From contig NZ_LR134290.1 of NCBI RefSeq assembly GCF_900636545.1, positions 1,860,001-1,924,000 of the forward strand: a DNA stretch of 64,000 nucleotides, given 5' to 3'. The position numbers and the translations under genes were made by a program. Shown piece by piece: positions 25,040 through 34,711 of the stretch. The DNA comes from Pseudomonas mendocina (GTDB taxonomy: Bacteria; Pseudomonadota; Gammaproteobacteria; Pseudomonadales; Pseudomonadaceae). The notes beneath the pieces are model-generated. The model searched no databases. It was not told the origin of the DNA and saw only the letters and a program-made list of their open reading frames with translations. Numbering within the stretch: position 1 is the stretch's first letter; each line of letters starts with the position of its first letter.

Positions 25040-25657
25040 CTACTGGTGCTGACTGGCAAGTGCCAGCAGGGTGCCGAAGCCGATCAGCAGCCCGCCGAAC
25101 AGGCGGTCGATCCACAGTCTGGCGGCCAACAGCCGCTCGCGCACGGCGCCGGCGGAAAAGCACAGGGCGACCAGTGCGAACCAGCCGACATGCGCCAGGG
25201 CGATAAAGACTCCGTAGCCCAGTTGCGTGGCCAGGCCGGTGTCCGGCTGCACCACCTGCATGAACAGGCTGACGATGAATACCGCTGTCTTCGGGTTAAG
25301 TGCGTTGGTCAGCAGGCCGGTACGCAGCGTCGCGCTGTCGGCTGGCGGCGCCTCTAGGGTTGCGGGGGCCGTGCTGTCGGGTTTGCTCAGCAGCATCTTC
25401 ACGCCGAGGTGAATCAGGTACGCCGCTCCGGCCAGCTTGAACGTATTGAACAGCAAGGTCGATTGCTGCAGCAGTAGGCCGACACCGAGCAGGGTGTAGC
25501 CGACGTGGATCAATACACCCAAGCCGATGCCCAACGCGGTGAGCACACCGGCGCGGCGCGACAGCAGCAGGCTGTTACGGGTGACCAGGGCGAAATCCGC
25601 TCCCGGGCTGATCACGGCAAGCAGGGTAATGGTGATTACAGCTATCCATTCGGTCAT
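25040..25657 (-). CDS. LysE/RhtB-family amino acid exporter
   Basis: A 205-residue inner membrane exporter with six hydrophobic segments. The N-terminal signature AVISPGADFALVTRNSL contains the conserved P-G-P-like turn (here PGAD), and LNPKTAVFIVSLF marks the second repeat. Exports amino acids or homoserine lactones in characterised relatives. The start is ATG 25657 (MTEWIAV); an upstream ATG at 25690 is less likely because it eats into the promoter shared with lysR. Divergent LysR regulation is the standard LysE/LysG arrangement. Confidence 0.88.
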   Translation of the reverse strand: MTEWIAVITITLLAVISPGADFALVTRNSLLLSRRAGVLTALGIGLGVLIHVGYTLLGVGLLLQQSTLLFNTFKLAGAAYLIHLGVKMLLSKPDSTAPATLEAPPADSATLRTGLLTNALNPKTAVFIVSLFMQVVQPDTGLATQLGYGVFIALAHVGWFALVALCFSAGAVRERLLAARLWIDRLFGGLLIGFGTLLALASQHQ

Positions 25658-25721
25658 GGCGTATTCTGGCTGTTGTTGAGGTTTGGCCAATTATTCCGGT
25701 GATCGATAGCGGTGAATAACG

Positions 25722-26636
25722 ATGAGTTCTGACATCGATGGTGAGCTGGGCGCACAGATTGGCGATGCGCGTCTGCCTTCGTTGTTGGCGCTGCGCTGTT
25801 TCGAAGCGGCGGCGCGCTGCGAGAACTTCAGTCGTGCTGCCCAGGAGCTGCATCTGACCCATGGCGCGGTCAGCCGGGCGGTGCGTTTGCTGGAGGACGA
25901 CCTGGGCGTCGAGTTGTTCGAGCGGCGCAATCGTCGTGTGTTTCTCAACGAGGCGGGACGCAAGCTGGCACGCGCGGTGAGCGATGGGCTGGGGCTGATG
26001 CGCCAGGCCACTCGCGAGCTGCGTATCAGTGCCCGGCAGACGCGACCGCTGGCGCTGTCCTGTGAGCCGACGTTGTTGATGCGTTGGCTGATCCCGCGCT
26101 GGAGTGCGTTTCGGGCGTGTCAGCCAGAGCGGGAAATTCACCTGCTGGCGGGCGGTGGGCCGTTCAGCTTCGACGCCGGGATCGACCTGGCCATCCGCCG
26201 CGATGACTTCCCCTGGCCTGCCGGTTATCACGCCGAAATGCTGTTTGCCGAGCGGGTTGGGCCGGTCTGCCGCGCTGACAAGGTCGAGCAATGGTTCGAT
26301 ACCAATGGCCTGCGCGCGGATACGCCTCTGTTGCACACGCGCACCCGAGCGAATGCCTGGGAGGAGTGGGCGAATGCCGTAGGCGCCATCGCTGTAGATG
26401 GGCCCGCGCAGACGTTCGAACATTTCTATTTCAGCCTGCAGGCAGCGGTGGCCGGCCTGGGCGTAGCCATCGGGCCATGGCACCTGGTGCGCGACGATAT
26501 CGAGAGCGGGCTGCTGGTCGCACCACTGGGGTTCGTCGAGGACGGTTCCTGCTACTGCCTGCTATCACCCGCTGCGCCGGCGCCCGAGAGCCTGCAGGAC
26601 GAATTGCTGGCATGGCTGCGCGAGGAGGGCAGGTAG
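25722..26636 (+). CDS. LysR-type regulator divergent from lysE
   Basis: A 304-residue LysR protein. The helix-turn-helix is at about 20-75 (CFEAAARCENFSRAAQELHL, then THGAVSRAVRLLEDDLG). A GcvA-like effector domain follows, with PTLLMRWLIPRW at about 112-123. It probably activates the divergent LysE-family exporter gene in response to the exported amino acid; this is inferred from placement, as for LysG and ArgP. Confidence 0.88.
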   Translation: MSSDIDGELGAQIGDARLPSLLALRCFEAAARCENFSRAAQELHLTHGAVSRAVRLLEDDLGVELFERRNRRVFLNEAGRKLARAVSDGLGLMRQATRELRISARQTRPLALSCEPTLLMRWLIPRWSAFRACQPEREIHLLAGGGPFSFDAGIDLAIRRDDFPWPAGYHAEMLFAERVGPVCRADKVEQWFDTNGLRADTPLLHTRTRANAWEEWANAVGAIAVDGPAQTFEHFYFSLQAAVAGLGVAIGPWHLVRDDIESGLLVAPLGFVEDGSCYCLLSPAAPAPESLQDELLAWLREEGR

Positions 26637-26644
26637 CCTGTGCT

Positions 26645-26998
26645 TTACAGGCGATCGAGCTCCTGCTCGATCTTCGCCCACTCCGATTTCAGTGCCAGAC
26701 GCAGGTAAGCGATAAAGAGCCGATCACGCAGACGGCGTAGCACCGAGTTATTGCGGGCGGCGCGGGCGCTGTCGATGGTTTCGCTGAGCCAGGTACTGTC
26801 GAAGCCTGTCCAGATGGGTGGGATGGGCGCAAGCAGATTGGAGTAGCACGCGGGCGCGACATCTTCGTAGAAGGCCGCTTGCGCTATGGCACGGTCATAG
26901 GTCTGCAACTGACGAGCGATCCAGGCGTAGTCGATTTCGTTATCGACGAATACTTCCGACAACACCGCCCACAGCTGGATGTGTTCTTCGCGAATCAT
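26645..26998 (-). CDS. Hypothetical protein, DUF7079-like
   Basis: A 117-residue mostly helical cytosolic protein that begins MIREEHIQLWAVLSEVFVDN. The LWxxLSxxFxD opening resembles the DUF7079 group, known only from small stress- or immunity-associated bacterial proteins of unknown role; I am not certain. No catalytic motif. It is convergent with the LysR gene, 8 bp apart, and divergent from the amidase gene. Confidence 0.6.
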   Translation of the reverse strand: MIREEHIQLWAVLSEVFVDNEIDYAWIARQLQTYDRAIAQAAFYEDVAPACYSNLLAPIPPIWTGFDSTWLSETIDSARAARNNSVLRRLRDRLFIAYLRLALKSEWAKIEQELDRL

Positions 26999-27229
26999 GA
27001 GCTTTCTTGTACCTGTAGCGCCGTGCAGTGACTGTATAGGGTCGCGCGCCGCCTGGCCATCGGCGACGGGCTGCTGCTAAGGCGCGGTGGCATGTATGAT
27101 CGGGCGCAGAGTTGCGCGGCCGAATCTGCCTGCGGGTGTTGGCCGTGAACGCACTGTTTTCCTGGCTTTCGTAGCTTCCCGTATTTGGGGCCGGTGACGG
27201 CCGGCCCGTCCTCTGCGAGTGATGACACC

Positions 27230-28930
27230 ATGATCGAGGTAACCGAAGTTTCCATCGCCGAGCTGCGTGCCGCGCTGGAGTCTGGCCGCACCACGGCGGT
27301 CGAGTTGGTCAAGGCCTACCTGGCGCGTATCGATGCCTACGATGGCCCGGATACGCCAACCAAGCTCAATGCCGTGGTGGTGCGTAATCCCGAGGCACTG
27401 AAGGAAGCCGAGGCTTCCGATGCGCGCCGCGCCCATGGCGAAACCCTCGGTCCGCTCGATGGCATCCCTTACACCGCCAAGGACAGCTACCTGGTCAAGG
27501 GCCTGACGGCCGCCTCCGGTAGCCCCGCATTCAAGGATCTGGTGGCCCAGCGCGACGCCTTCACCATCGAGCGCCTGCGCGCCGCTGGCGCCATCTGCCT
27601 GGGCAAGACCAACATGCCACCGATGGCCAATGGCGGCATGCAGCGTGGCGTTTATGGTCGTGCCGAAAGCCCCTACAACGCCGATTACCTCACCGCGCCC
27701 TTCGCTTCCGGTTCGTCCAACGGCGCCGGCACAGCCACCGCTGCCAGTTTCTCCGCCTTCGGCCTGGCCGAGGAAACCTGGTCCAGCGGGCGCGGCCCAG
27801 CCTCGAACAACGGCCTGTGTGCCTACACGCCGTCGCGCGGGGTGATCTCGGTGCGTGGCAACTGGCCGCTGACGCCGACCATGGACGTGGTGGTGCCTTA
27901 TGCCCGCACCATGGCTGATCTGCTGGAAGTGCTCGACGTGGTGGTGGCCGATGACCCGGATACGCGCGGCGATCTCTGGCGTCTGCAGCCCTGGGTGCCG
28001 ATCCCCAAGGCTTCCGATGTGCGCCCCGAGTCCTACCTGGCGTTTGCCGCCAAGGCCGACGCGCTCAAGGGCAAACGCCTGGGCGTGCCGAAGATGTTCA
28101 TCAACAAGGACGAGTTGGCCGGCACCAGCGAGTCGCCCGGTATCGGCGGGCCGACTGGCCAGCGTATCCACACCCGGCCGACGGTGATCGCCCTGTGGGA
28201 AGCCGCGCGTCAGACACTGGAAGAGGCGGGTGCCGAGGTGGTGGAGGTGGATTTCCCGCTGGTATCCAACTGCGAGGGCGACCGCCCCGGTGCGCCGACC
28301 GTGTTCAATCGCGGCATCGTCACTCCAGAGTTTCTGCATGACGAGCTGTGGGAGCTGAGCGGCTGGGCCTTCGACGACTTCCTGCGTGCCAATGGTGATC
28401 CGAAACTCAACCGCCTGGCCGATGTGGATGGCCCGCAGATCTTTCCGCACGACCCCGGCACGCTGCCAAACCGCGAAGGGGACCTGGCGGCGGGTATGGA
28501 CGAGTACGTCAACATGGCCAAGCGCGGCATCAAGCCCTGGGACGAGATCGCCACGCTGCCCGATGGCCTGCGCGGCCTGGAGCAGATTCGCAAGATCGAC
28601 CTGGAAGATTGGATGGATCGGCTGGGGCTGGATGCGGTGCTGTTTCCCACCGTGGCCGACGTGGGCCCTGCCGATGCCGACGTCAACCCGGTTTCTGCCG
28701 ATATCGCCTGGAGCAATGGCGTGTGGGTCGCCAATGGCAACCTGGCCATCCGTCATCAGGGGGTGCCGACCGTCACCGTGCCGATGGGGGTGATGGCCGA
28801 TATCGGCATGCCGGTGGGCCTGACCTTCGCCGGTCGAGCCTATGACGACTCGGCGCTGCTGCAACTGGCGGCGGCCTATGAGTCCACCGGCAGCAAACGC
28901 TTGGTGCCGCCACGTACGCCAGCATTGTGA
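27230..28930 (+). CDS. Amidase-signature family hydrolase
   Basis: A 566-residue cytosolic amidase. The Ser-cisSer-Lys triad is recognisable as Lys84 (YTAKDSY), Ser162/Ser163 (ASGSSNGAG) and Ser186 (ETWSSGRGPASNN). The canonical nucleophile segment is GGSIRxPA; here it reads SSGRGPA, an unusual variant. It is longer than GatA (about 480), with an insertion between about 280 and 420. Likely hydrolyses a small amide or aryl amide; no partner genes hint at which. The start is ATG 27230; no clear ribosome binding site. A REP-like palindrome follows the stop. Confidence 0.85.
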   Translation: MIEVTEVSIAELRAALESGRTTAVELVKAYLARIDAYDGPDTPTKLNAVVVRNPEALKEAEASDARRAHGETLGPLDGIPYTAKDSYLVKGLTAASGSPAFKDLVAQRDAFTIERLRAAGAICLGKTNMPPMANGGMQRGVYGRAESPYNADYLTAPFASGSSNGAGTATAASFSAFGLAEETWSSGRGPASNNGLCAYTPSRGVISVRGNWPLTPTMDVVVPYARTMADLLEVLDVVVADDPDTRGDLWRLQPWVPIPKASDVRPESYLAFAAKADALKGKRLGVPKMFINKDELAGTSESPGIGGPTGQRIHTRPTVIALWEAARQTLEEAGAEVVEVDFPLVSNCEGDRPGAPTVFNRGIVTPEFLHDELWELSGWAFDDFLRANGDPKLNRLADVDGPQIFPHDPGTLPNREGDLAAGMDEYVNMAKRGIKPWDEIATLPDGLRGLEQIRKIDLEDWMDRLGLDAVLFPTVADVGPADADVNPVSADIAWSNGVWVANGNLAIRHQGVPTVTVPMGVMADIGMPVGLTFAGRAYDDSALLQLAAAYESTGSKRLVPPRTPAL

Positions 28931-28946
28931 GGTGAACATGCGGCCC

Positions 28947-29008
28947 TGTAGGAGGGGCTTTAGCCGCGACGGCTGCAGAGATCGTCGCCGCTAAAGCGCC
29001 TCCCACGG
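28947..29008. repeat. REP-like palindrome
   Basis: Two arms, GGAGGGGCTTTAGCCGCGAC and GTCGCCGCTAAAGCGCCTCC, face each other around a short spacer. The same arms recur at 45871-45913. It lies between the convergent amidase and gspD genes and may act as a terminator. The sequence type resembles Pseudomonas extragenic palindromes. Confidence 0.75.
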
Positions 29009-29054
29009 TTTGTGGTACTCCACGATTCAGCGTGTTGCATCCAGCGCCCTACCG

Positions 29055-30998
29055 TTACTGTCGCAAATCCACCGCCGGGACGCCCTGGCCATCGAACAGC
29101 TGACTCGGCTGGCTGGGCAGGATGCTGGGCCGGCCATCGTTCCTGCCACCATTGCCGATGATGCGGATATCGCTGTACTTCTTGCCGGAAAGCGCTGCCA
29201 GGCCGGCGCCATCACGTACCACCGTGGGCCGCAGGAAGACCATCAGGTTGCGCTTGATGTGCGAGTCGCGCGTTGAGCGAAATAGCCCGCCAAGCAGGGG
29301 AATATCGCCCAGCAGCGGCACCTTGGAGGTTGCCTGGGTCACGTCGTCCTGAATCAGGCCGCCGAGCACGATCACCTGGCCGTCGTCGGCGAGGATGGTG
29401 CTCTTGATCGAGCGCTTGTTGGTCACCAGATCGACCGCCTGGGCATTGAGTCCGGTGCTGGGGGCGATGGAGGAGATTTCCTGCTCGATCTCCAGGCGCA
29501 GGGTGGCGCCTTCGTTGATGCTTGGCGTGACCTTGAGGGTTACGCCGATGTCCTTGCGCTCGATGGTGGTGAAGGGGTTGCCGGCACCGGAGGCGTCGGT
29601 GGTGTAGGAGCCGGTCTGGAAGGGTACGTTCTGCCCCACGAGAATTTCTGCCTTCTGGTTGTCCAGGGTCAGCAGACTCGGAGTGGACAGCAGATTGCTC
29701 TTGCTGTTGGCGGACAATGCCGTGATCAGCGCGCCGAAACGGTCGCTGCCGACACCGATGATCGCGCCGTCGGGCAGGGTGGTGTTTTCCGGTATCTCAC
29801 CGCTTTGCAGGATCTGCAGCACGGTACCGACCGACAGGCCGGTACCGGCGAAATTCACCCCGCCCAGGCCGCCAGTCCTGCCGCGGGCATCCACCGCCCA
29901 CTGCACGCCAAGGGCGTCGGTAATGTCGCCGGAGACCTCGACGATGGCGGCTTCGACCATCACCTGGGCACGCGGCACGTCGAGCTGACGCACGATGTCC
30001 TCGAGGGTGGCCACCAGATCGGGCTCGGCCAGCAGCACCAGGGCGTTGAGGCTCTCGTCGGCGCGGATGAGGATGTTGGACTGCCGGCCTGTGGTTTCGC
30101 TGCCCTCCTTGTTCTTCAGACCCTCGGAGATATCGCCGAGGGTTTCGGCCAGCGACTTGGCATTGTTGTGGCGCAGGCGGATCACCCGGGTATTGGCCGA
30201 GCGGCTGCTGGGGCTGTCCAGCGAGCGGGCGAGGTCGGCGAGCTTGGCGCGGGCTTCCGGTGGGCCGAGCAGAATCAGACGATTGGTACGGGCATCGGCC
30301 ACCACCTGAGTGGCGCTGGTGCCCTTGGCCTGGCCGCGGGCGATGGAGGTGTTGAGCACCTCGGCAGCATCCATCACCCAGGCATGCTGCAGGGTGACCA
30401 CGCTGAAATCCTGTGCGCCGCTTTGGTCGAGCTGGTGCATCAGATCTTCGATGCGGGCGATGTTGGCGCTACGGTCACTGATGATCAGCGCGTTGGACGA
30501 GGTGACAGCCGCCAGGTGGCCATACTGCGGCACCAACGGACGGATCAGCGGAATCAGTTCGGCCACTGGCGCGTGCTGCACCTGGATCAGCCGGGTTTCC
30601 AGGCGATCCGGTGCCGGGCGGCCGGCATCGGCTTCGGCCTTGGCTTCGGCATTGGGCACGATGCGCGCCTGGTCACCCTGAGTCAGCACGCTGAACCCGT
30701 GAGTGGCCATCACCGAGAGGAACAACTGATAGACCTCGGACAAGCCCAGTGGTGTGCTCGATACCACGTTGACCTGGCCCTTCACGCGCGGGTCGACGAC
30801 GAAGGTCTGCCCGGTGATGCTGGCGATCTGGTCGATGAATTCGCGGATGTCGGCGCCTTTGAGGTTGATGGTCCAGCTTTCCTCCTGTTGATTGGCACTG
30901 GCCGGAACCTGTTCGATCTGCGCGAACAGGGGCAGGGGAGCAGTGGTCAGGCCTGCGGCGAGGAGGGCAAGGGTCAGTCGGCTTCGGAGAACATGCAT
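29055..30998 (-). CDS. gspD: Type II secretion system secretin GspD (XcpQ)
   Basis: The 647-residue outer membrane secretin, forming the export pore of the type II secreton. A signal peptide (1-28, ending FAQ) precedes the N0 domain (about 35-110, NLKGADIREFIDQI), the N1-N3 repeats (about 130-380) and the secretin core (about 400-590, with VPLLGDIPLLGGLF near its end). A C-terminal extension follows that could be the pilotin-binding S domain. The start is ATG 30998; the open frame further upstream runs inside gspC and is a shadow. It lies 4 bp after gspC in one operon and is divergent from gspE, as xcpPQ is from xcpR-Z. Confidence 0.96.
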   Translation of the reverse strand: MHVLRSRLTLALLAAGLTTAPLPLFAQIEQVPASANQQEESWTINLKGADIREFIDQIASITGQTFVVDPRVKGQVNVVSSTPLGLSEVYQLFLSVMATHGFSVLTQGDQARIVPNAEAKAEADAGRPAPDRLETRLIQVQHAPVAELIPLIRPLVPQYGHLAAVTSSNALIISDRSANIARIEDLMHQLDQSGAQDFSVVTLQHAWVMDAAEVLNTSIARGQAKGTSATQVVADARTNRLILLGPPEARAKLADLARSLDSPSSRSANTRVIRLRHNNAKSLAETLGDISEGLKNKEGSETTGRQSNILIRADESLNALVLLAEPDLVATLEDIVRQLDVPRAQVMVEAAIVEVSGDITDALGVQWAVDARGRTGGLGGVNFAGTGLSVGTVLQILQSGEIPENTTLPDGAIIGVGSDRFGALITALSANSKSNLLSTPSLLTLDNQKAEILVGQNVPFQTGSYTTDASGAGNPFTTIERKDIGVTLKVTPSINEGATLRLEIEQEISSIAPSTGLNAQAVDLVTNKRSIKSTILADDGQVIVLGGLIQDDVTQATSKVPLLGDIPLLGGLFRSTRDSHIKRNLMVFLRPTVVRDGAGLAALSGKKYSDIRIIGNGGRNDGRPSILPSQPSQLFDGQGVPAVDLRQ

Positions 30999-31002
30999 CG
31001 GT

Positions 31003-31644
31003 TCAGTCGCTTTCCATGGGCTGTTCGGCGGGCGTTTCCTCCGGCGGGGTGCCAGAGGCTTCCATCTGTTCGCGCAACTCTTGCATGCGCTGGCGCAATT
31101 GTTCGAGGTTGCCCTGGTCGAGTTGATCGAGCTGCTGCAGCGAGTCGTCGGGGCTGTTTTCGGCCGGTGGTGTATAGCTGTACTGGCCGCTTTGCTGGCG
31201 CGGGAAGGTGAGGCTTTCACGGCGGCCGTTGCGCAGCAACTCAACGCGGTCGGCATACACGGCGTCCAGGCGCACGCCGTTGTCTACATCCATGCCGACG
31301 CTATAGCGCTGCGCGCTCTGGCCCTGGCGCTGGATCAGCGCGCTGGAGCGCTGCGGGTCATTGTGGACGAAGCTGCCGAGCAGGGTTAGCTGCAGGTTGG
31401 TGGCCGGTGGCGGGCCGCTGTTGGCCTGGCGTGGGGTGCCGAACAACTGGGCGATGGGAGCCTGGGCGCGTTGTTCGGGGGTGGCGGCGGTCTGCGGGGT
31501 GGGTGGCTGAACCGGGCCGCGCACCAGGCGCAGCAATTCGGCGCTCTGCCAGGCCAGGCTGACGCTCAGGGCGATCAGCACGAGCATGCCGATCAGGCTC
31601 GGGGCATTGTCCTTGAGCCGTTGGAAAAGGGCCGGGGTGGGCAA
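31003..31644 (-). CDS. gspC: Type II secretion protein GspC (XcpP)
   Basis: A 213-residue bitopic inner membrane protein linking the secretin to the inner membrane platform. A short cytoplasmic N-terminus, TM helix at about 16-36, a Pro-rich linker and the HR domain (about 80-145, LTLLGSFVHNDPQRSSALI) are visible. Instead of a PDZ domain the C-terminus has a coiled coil (QLDQLDQGNLEQLRQRMQEL), as in Pseudomonas XcpP. First gene of the CD operon. Confidence 0.93.
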   Translation of the reverse strand: MPTPALFQRLKDNAPSLIGMLVLIALSVSLAWQSAELLRLVRGPVQPPTPQTAATPEQRAQAPIAQLFGTPRQANSGPPPATNLQLTLLGSFVHNDPQRSSALIQRQGQSAQRYSVGMDVDNGVRLDAVYADRVELLRNGRRESLTFPRQQSGQYSYTPPAENSPDDSLQQLDQLDQGNLEQLRQRMQELREQMEASGTPPEETPAEQPMESD

Positions 31645-31879
31645 AGGCGTTACTCCGCAAACGACGTTCTAATTCTTCTTATGGCCTGGGCGTCGCGCGC
31701 TGATCATAGCAGCCTGCGCGCACTTGGCATCCCCCAAATAGGGTGGGTGTGCACTAAGGGTCAATGTGTTAAAGATAATGGGATAACCATTACAAAAAGA
31801 CCGTCCTAGGTGTAGTCATTGGGTCAAACAGTCAGGTTAGGCTGTACTACCCGGATAAGGTTCTGCTCTAAGGTCACGC

Positions 31880-33367
31880 ATGAACGCTTCGTTGCCCGAA
31901 ACCCCACTGCGCCGCCTGCCCTTCAGCTTCGCCAAGCGTCATGGCGTGGTGTTCGTCATGCATGACGGGCACGCCAGCCTGGCTCATCGCGCCGATTGTG
32001 ACCTGGTCGCATTGGCCGAGGCGCAGCGTTTCGCCGGGCGCAGCCTGCCGCTGCAGGTGCTCGATGCCCAGGCGTTCGCCCAGGCGCTGGGCGCGGCCTA
32101 TCAGCACGACTCCGCTTCCATGCAACTGGCCGAGGACATCGGCGGCAGCTTCGACCTGGCTTCGCTGGCCGATCAGGTGCCGGAAACCGAAGACCTGCTG
32201 GAGCAGGAAGACGACGCCCCGATCATCCGCCTGATCAACGCCATCCTTGGCGAAGCGATCAAGGAAAATGCCTCCGATATCCATCTGGAAACCTTCGAGA
32301 AACGCTTGGTCGTGCGCTTTCGCGTCGACGGCATCCTGCGCGAGGTGCTCGAACCCAAGCGCGAGCTGGCGGCGCTGCTGGTGTCGCGGGTCAAGGTCAT
32401 GGCGCGGCTGGATATCGCCGAGAAGCGCGTCCCGCAGGATGGGCGCATCTCGCTCAAGGTCGGCGGGCGCGAGGTGGACATTCGCGTGTCGACGCTGCCG
32501 TCGGCCAATGGCGAGCGGGTGGTGTTGCGTCTGCTCGACAAGCAGGCCGGACGGTTGTCGCTGCAGCATCTGGGCATGCGTGGTGAGGATCGCGCGCTGA
32601 TGGAGCAGACCGTGCGCAAGCCGCATGGCATCCTGCTGGTCACCGGGCCCACCGGTTCGGGTAAGACCACCACGCTGTACGCCAGCCTGGTCAGCCTCAA
32701 CGATCACACACGTAACATTCTTACCGTCGAAGACCCCATCGAATATCACCTCGAAGGCATCGGCCAGACCCAGGTCAACACCAAGGTGGACATGACCTTC
32801 GCCCGTGGCCTGCGCGCCATCCTGCGCCAGGATCCGGACGTGGTGATGGTCGGCGAGATCCGTGACCGGGAGACCGCCGAGATCGCTGTGCAGGCTTCGC
32901 TCACTGGTCATCTGGTGCTGTCGACGTTGCATACCAATAGCGCCATCGGCGCCATTACCCGCCTGGTGGACATGGGCGTGGAGCCTTTCCTGCTGTCGTC
33001 ATCGCTGCTCGGCGTCCTGGCCCAGCGTCTGGTGCGTGTGCTGTGTCCGGCGTGCAAGGAACCTTACCCGGCCGATGCGGCCGAATGCGCGTTGCTCGGT
33101 GTGCCGACCAGCTCGTCGCCGACCCTTTATCACGCCCGCGGCTGCGCCCATTGCCATCAGCAGGGCTATCGTGGGCGTACCGGTATCTACGAGCTGGTGG
33201 TGTTCGACGAGACCATGCGCACCCTGGTGCACAGTCGCGCTTCCGAGCAGGACATGACCCGCCACGCCCGCACCCTGGGCCCGAGCATCCGCGACGATGG
33301 CCGACGCAAGGTGTTGGAAGGGGTGACCACGGTCGAGGAAGTGCTGCGCGTGACGCGAGAAGAGTGA
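31880..33367 (+). CDS. gspE: Type II secretion ATPase GspE (XcpR)
   Basis: The 495-residue cytoplasmic ATPase driving pseudopilus assembly. An N1E-like region (about 1-110) contacts GspL. The Walker A motif [10 protein letters not shown] begins at residue 256, with the Asp box and Walker B region downstream ([16 protein letters not shown]). A tetracysteine zinc motif is complete: Cys389/Cys392 and Cys422/Cys425 (CPAC, CAHC). First gene of the EFGHIJKLM operon, divergent from gspC across 235 bp. Confidence 0.96.
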   Translation: MNASLPETPLRRLPFSFAKRHGVVFVMHDGHASLAHRADCDLVALAEAQRFAGRSLPLQVLDAQAFAQALGAAYQHDSASMQLAEDIGGSFDLASLADQVPETEDLLEQEDDAPIIRLINAILGEAIKENASDIHLETFEKRLVVRFRVDGILREVLEPKRELAALLVSRVKVMARLDIAEKRVPQDGRISLKVGGREVDIRVSTLPSANGERVVLRLLDKQAGRLSLQHLGMRGEDRALMEQTVRKPHGILLVTGPTGSGKTTTLYASLVSLNDHTRNILTVEDPIEYHLEGIGQTQVNTKVDMTFARGLRAILRQDPDVVMVGEIRDRETAEIAVQASLTGHLVLSTLHTNSAIGAITRLVDMGVEPFLLSSSLLGVLAQRLVRVLCPACKEPYPADAAECALLGVPTSSSPTLYHARGCAHCHQQGYRGRTGIYELVVFDETMRTLVHSRASEQDMTRHARTLGPSIRDDGRRKVLEGVTTVEEVLRVTREE

Positions 33368-33420
33368 TGGTTAGAGGTATCTTGGCAATGGCTCTTGTCG
33401 GAGCGGCTGGGCGGCATTTC

Positions 33421-33457
33421 GCTTCAGCCGCGAGTCATTGTGAATCGCGGCTGAAGC
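33421..33457. repeat. REP-like palindrome between gspE and gspF
   Basis: GCTTCAGCCGCGA and TCGCGGCTGAAGC form a perfect 13-bp inverted repeat with an 11-base loop, flanked by GGAGCGGC and GCCGCTCC-type sequence. It occupies the only sizeable gap in the E-M operon and would fold in the transcript. Confidence 0.75.
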
Positions 33458-33490
33458 CGCTCCTACATTTACAGTCGAAGCGATCTGTCG

Positions 33491-34708
33491 ATGGCCGCCT
33501 TTGAATACATCGCTCTGGATGGACGTGGTCGCCAGCAGAAGGGCGTGCTGGAGGCCGACAGCGCGCGCCAGGTGCGCCAGCTGTTGCGTGAGCGGCAGTT
33601 GGCGCCGCTGGAGGTCAAGGCCACGCGCAGCCGCGAGCAGGGCAGTGGTCAGGCGCGCCTGGGCTTTGCCCGTGGTCTGTCGGCACGTGACCTGGCACTG
33701 GTCACCCGCCAGTTGGCAACGCTGATCCAGGCGGCGCTACCCATCGAAGAGGCACTGCGCGCCGCTGCCGCGCAATCAACCAGTTCGCGTATCCAGGGCA
33801 TGCTGCTGGCGGTACGTGCCCGCGTGCTGGAAGGCCACAGCCTGGCCGGCAGCCTCAAGGAGTTTCCGGCCGCCTTCCCCGAGCTGTATCGCGCCACGGT
33901 GGCAGCCGGCGAGCACGCCGGGCACCTGGGCCCGGTGCTGGAGCAGTTGGCCGATTACACCGAGCAGCGCCAGCAGTCGCGGCAGAAGGTCCAGCTTGCA
34001 CTGCTTTATCCAGTGATCCTGATGTGCGCCTCGTTGCTGATCGTCGGCTTCCTGCTCGGTTATGTGGTGCCGGATGTGGTCAAGGTGTTCGTCGATTCCG
34101 GGCAGACCCTGCCGGCACTGACGCGCGGGCTGATCGCCCTCAGTGATTGGGTAAAGGCGTGGGGGCTGGTCGCGGTGGTGGCACTGGCGCTGGCGATCTT
34201 CGCCTTGCGCGCAGCCCTGCGTGACGAGGCATTCAAGCTACGTTGGCATCGCTTTCTGTTGCGTATACCGCTGATTGGCCGGCTGGGCCGCGCCACCGAT
34301 TGCGCGCGCTTCGCCTCGACCCTGGCGATCCTCACCCGTAGCGGTGTACCACTGGTCGAGGCGCTGGCGATTGCCGGCGAAGTGATCGGCAATCGGGTGA
34401 TCCGTGGCGAGGTCGTGGTGGCGGCGCAGAAGGTGCGCGAGGGCGGTAGTCTGACCCGTTCGCTGGAGGCCACCGGGCAGTTTCCGCCGATGATGCTGCA
34501 CATGATCGCCAGCGGTGAACGCTCCGGCGAGCTGGATCAGATGTTGGCGCGCACGGCGAAGAACCAGGAAAACGACCTCAGCGCGCAGATTGCCTTGCTG
34601 GTCGGATTGTTCGAGCCGTTCATGCTGGTTTTCATGGGCGCAGTGGTGCTGGTGATCGTGCTGGCCATCCTGTTGCCGATTCTTTCTTTGAACCAAATGG
34701 TGGGATAG
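33491..34708 (+). CDS. gspF: Type II secretion inner membrane platform protein GspF (XcpS)
   Basis: A 405-residue polytopic inner membrane protein. Two homologous cytoplasmic domains (about 70-165 and 270-370, each starting LALVTRQLATLI or FASTLAILTRSGVPL) alternate with transmembrane segments near 170-195, 220-245 and 375-400. Forms the platform core with GspL, M and C. It begins 123 bp after gspE, separated by a REP-like palindrome. Confidence 0.96.
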   Translation: MAAFEYIALDGRGRQQKGVLEADSARQVRQLLRERQLAPLEVKATRSREQGSGQARLGFARGLSARDLALVTRQLATLIQAALPIEEALRAAAAQSTSSRIQGMLLAVRARVLEGHSLAGSLKEFPAAFPELYRATVAAGEHAGHLGPVLEQLADYTEQRQQSRQKVQLALLYPVILMCASLLIVGFLLGYVVPDVVKVFVDSGQTLPALTRGLIALSDWVKAWGLVAVVALALAIFALRAALRDEAFKLRWHRFLLRIPLIGRLGRATDCARFASTLAILTRSGVPLVEALAIAGEVIGNRVIRGEVVVAAQKVREGGSLTRSLEATGQFPPMMLHMIASGERSGELDQMLARTAKNQENDLSAQIALLVGLFEPFMLVFMGAVVLVIVLAILLPILSLNQMVG

Positions 34709-34711
34709 CAG

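Noticed and set aside
27077..28939. 620-codon minus-strand frame opposite the amidase
   Set aside because: The plus strand has the amidase triad and correct family length; the antisense product has no domain.
29805..31211. 468-codon plus-strand frame opposite gspD/gspC
   Set aside because: Shadow of two confidently identified secretion genes.
31645..31879. LuxR-type (quorum-sensing) box in the gspC/gspE divergent promoter
   Set aside because: I looked because xcp is quorum-controlled in P. aeruginosa, but no convincing CT-N12-AG-type dyad was visible.
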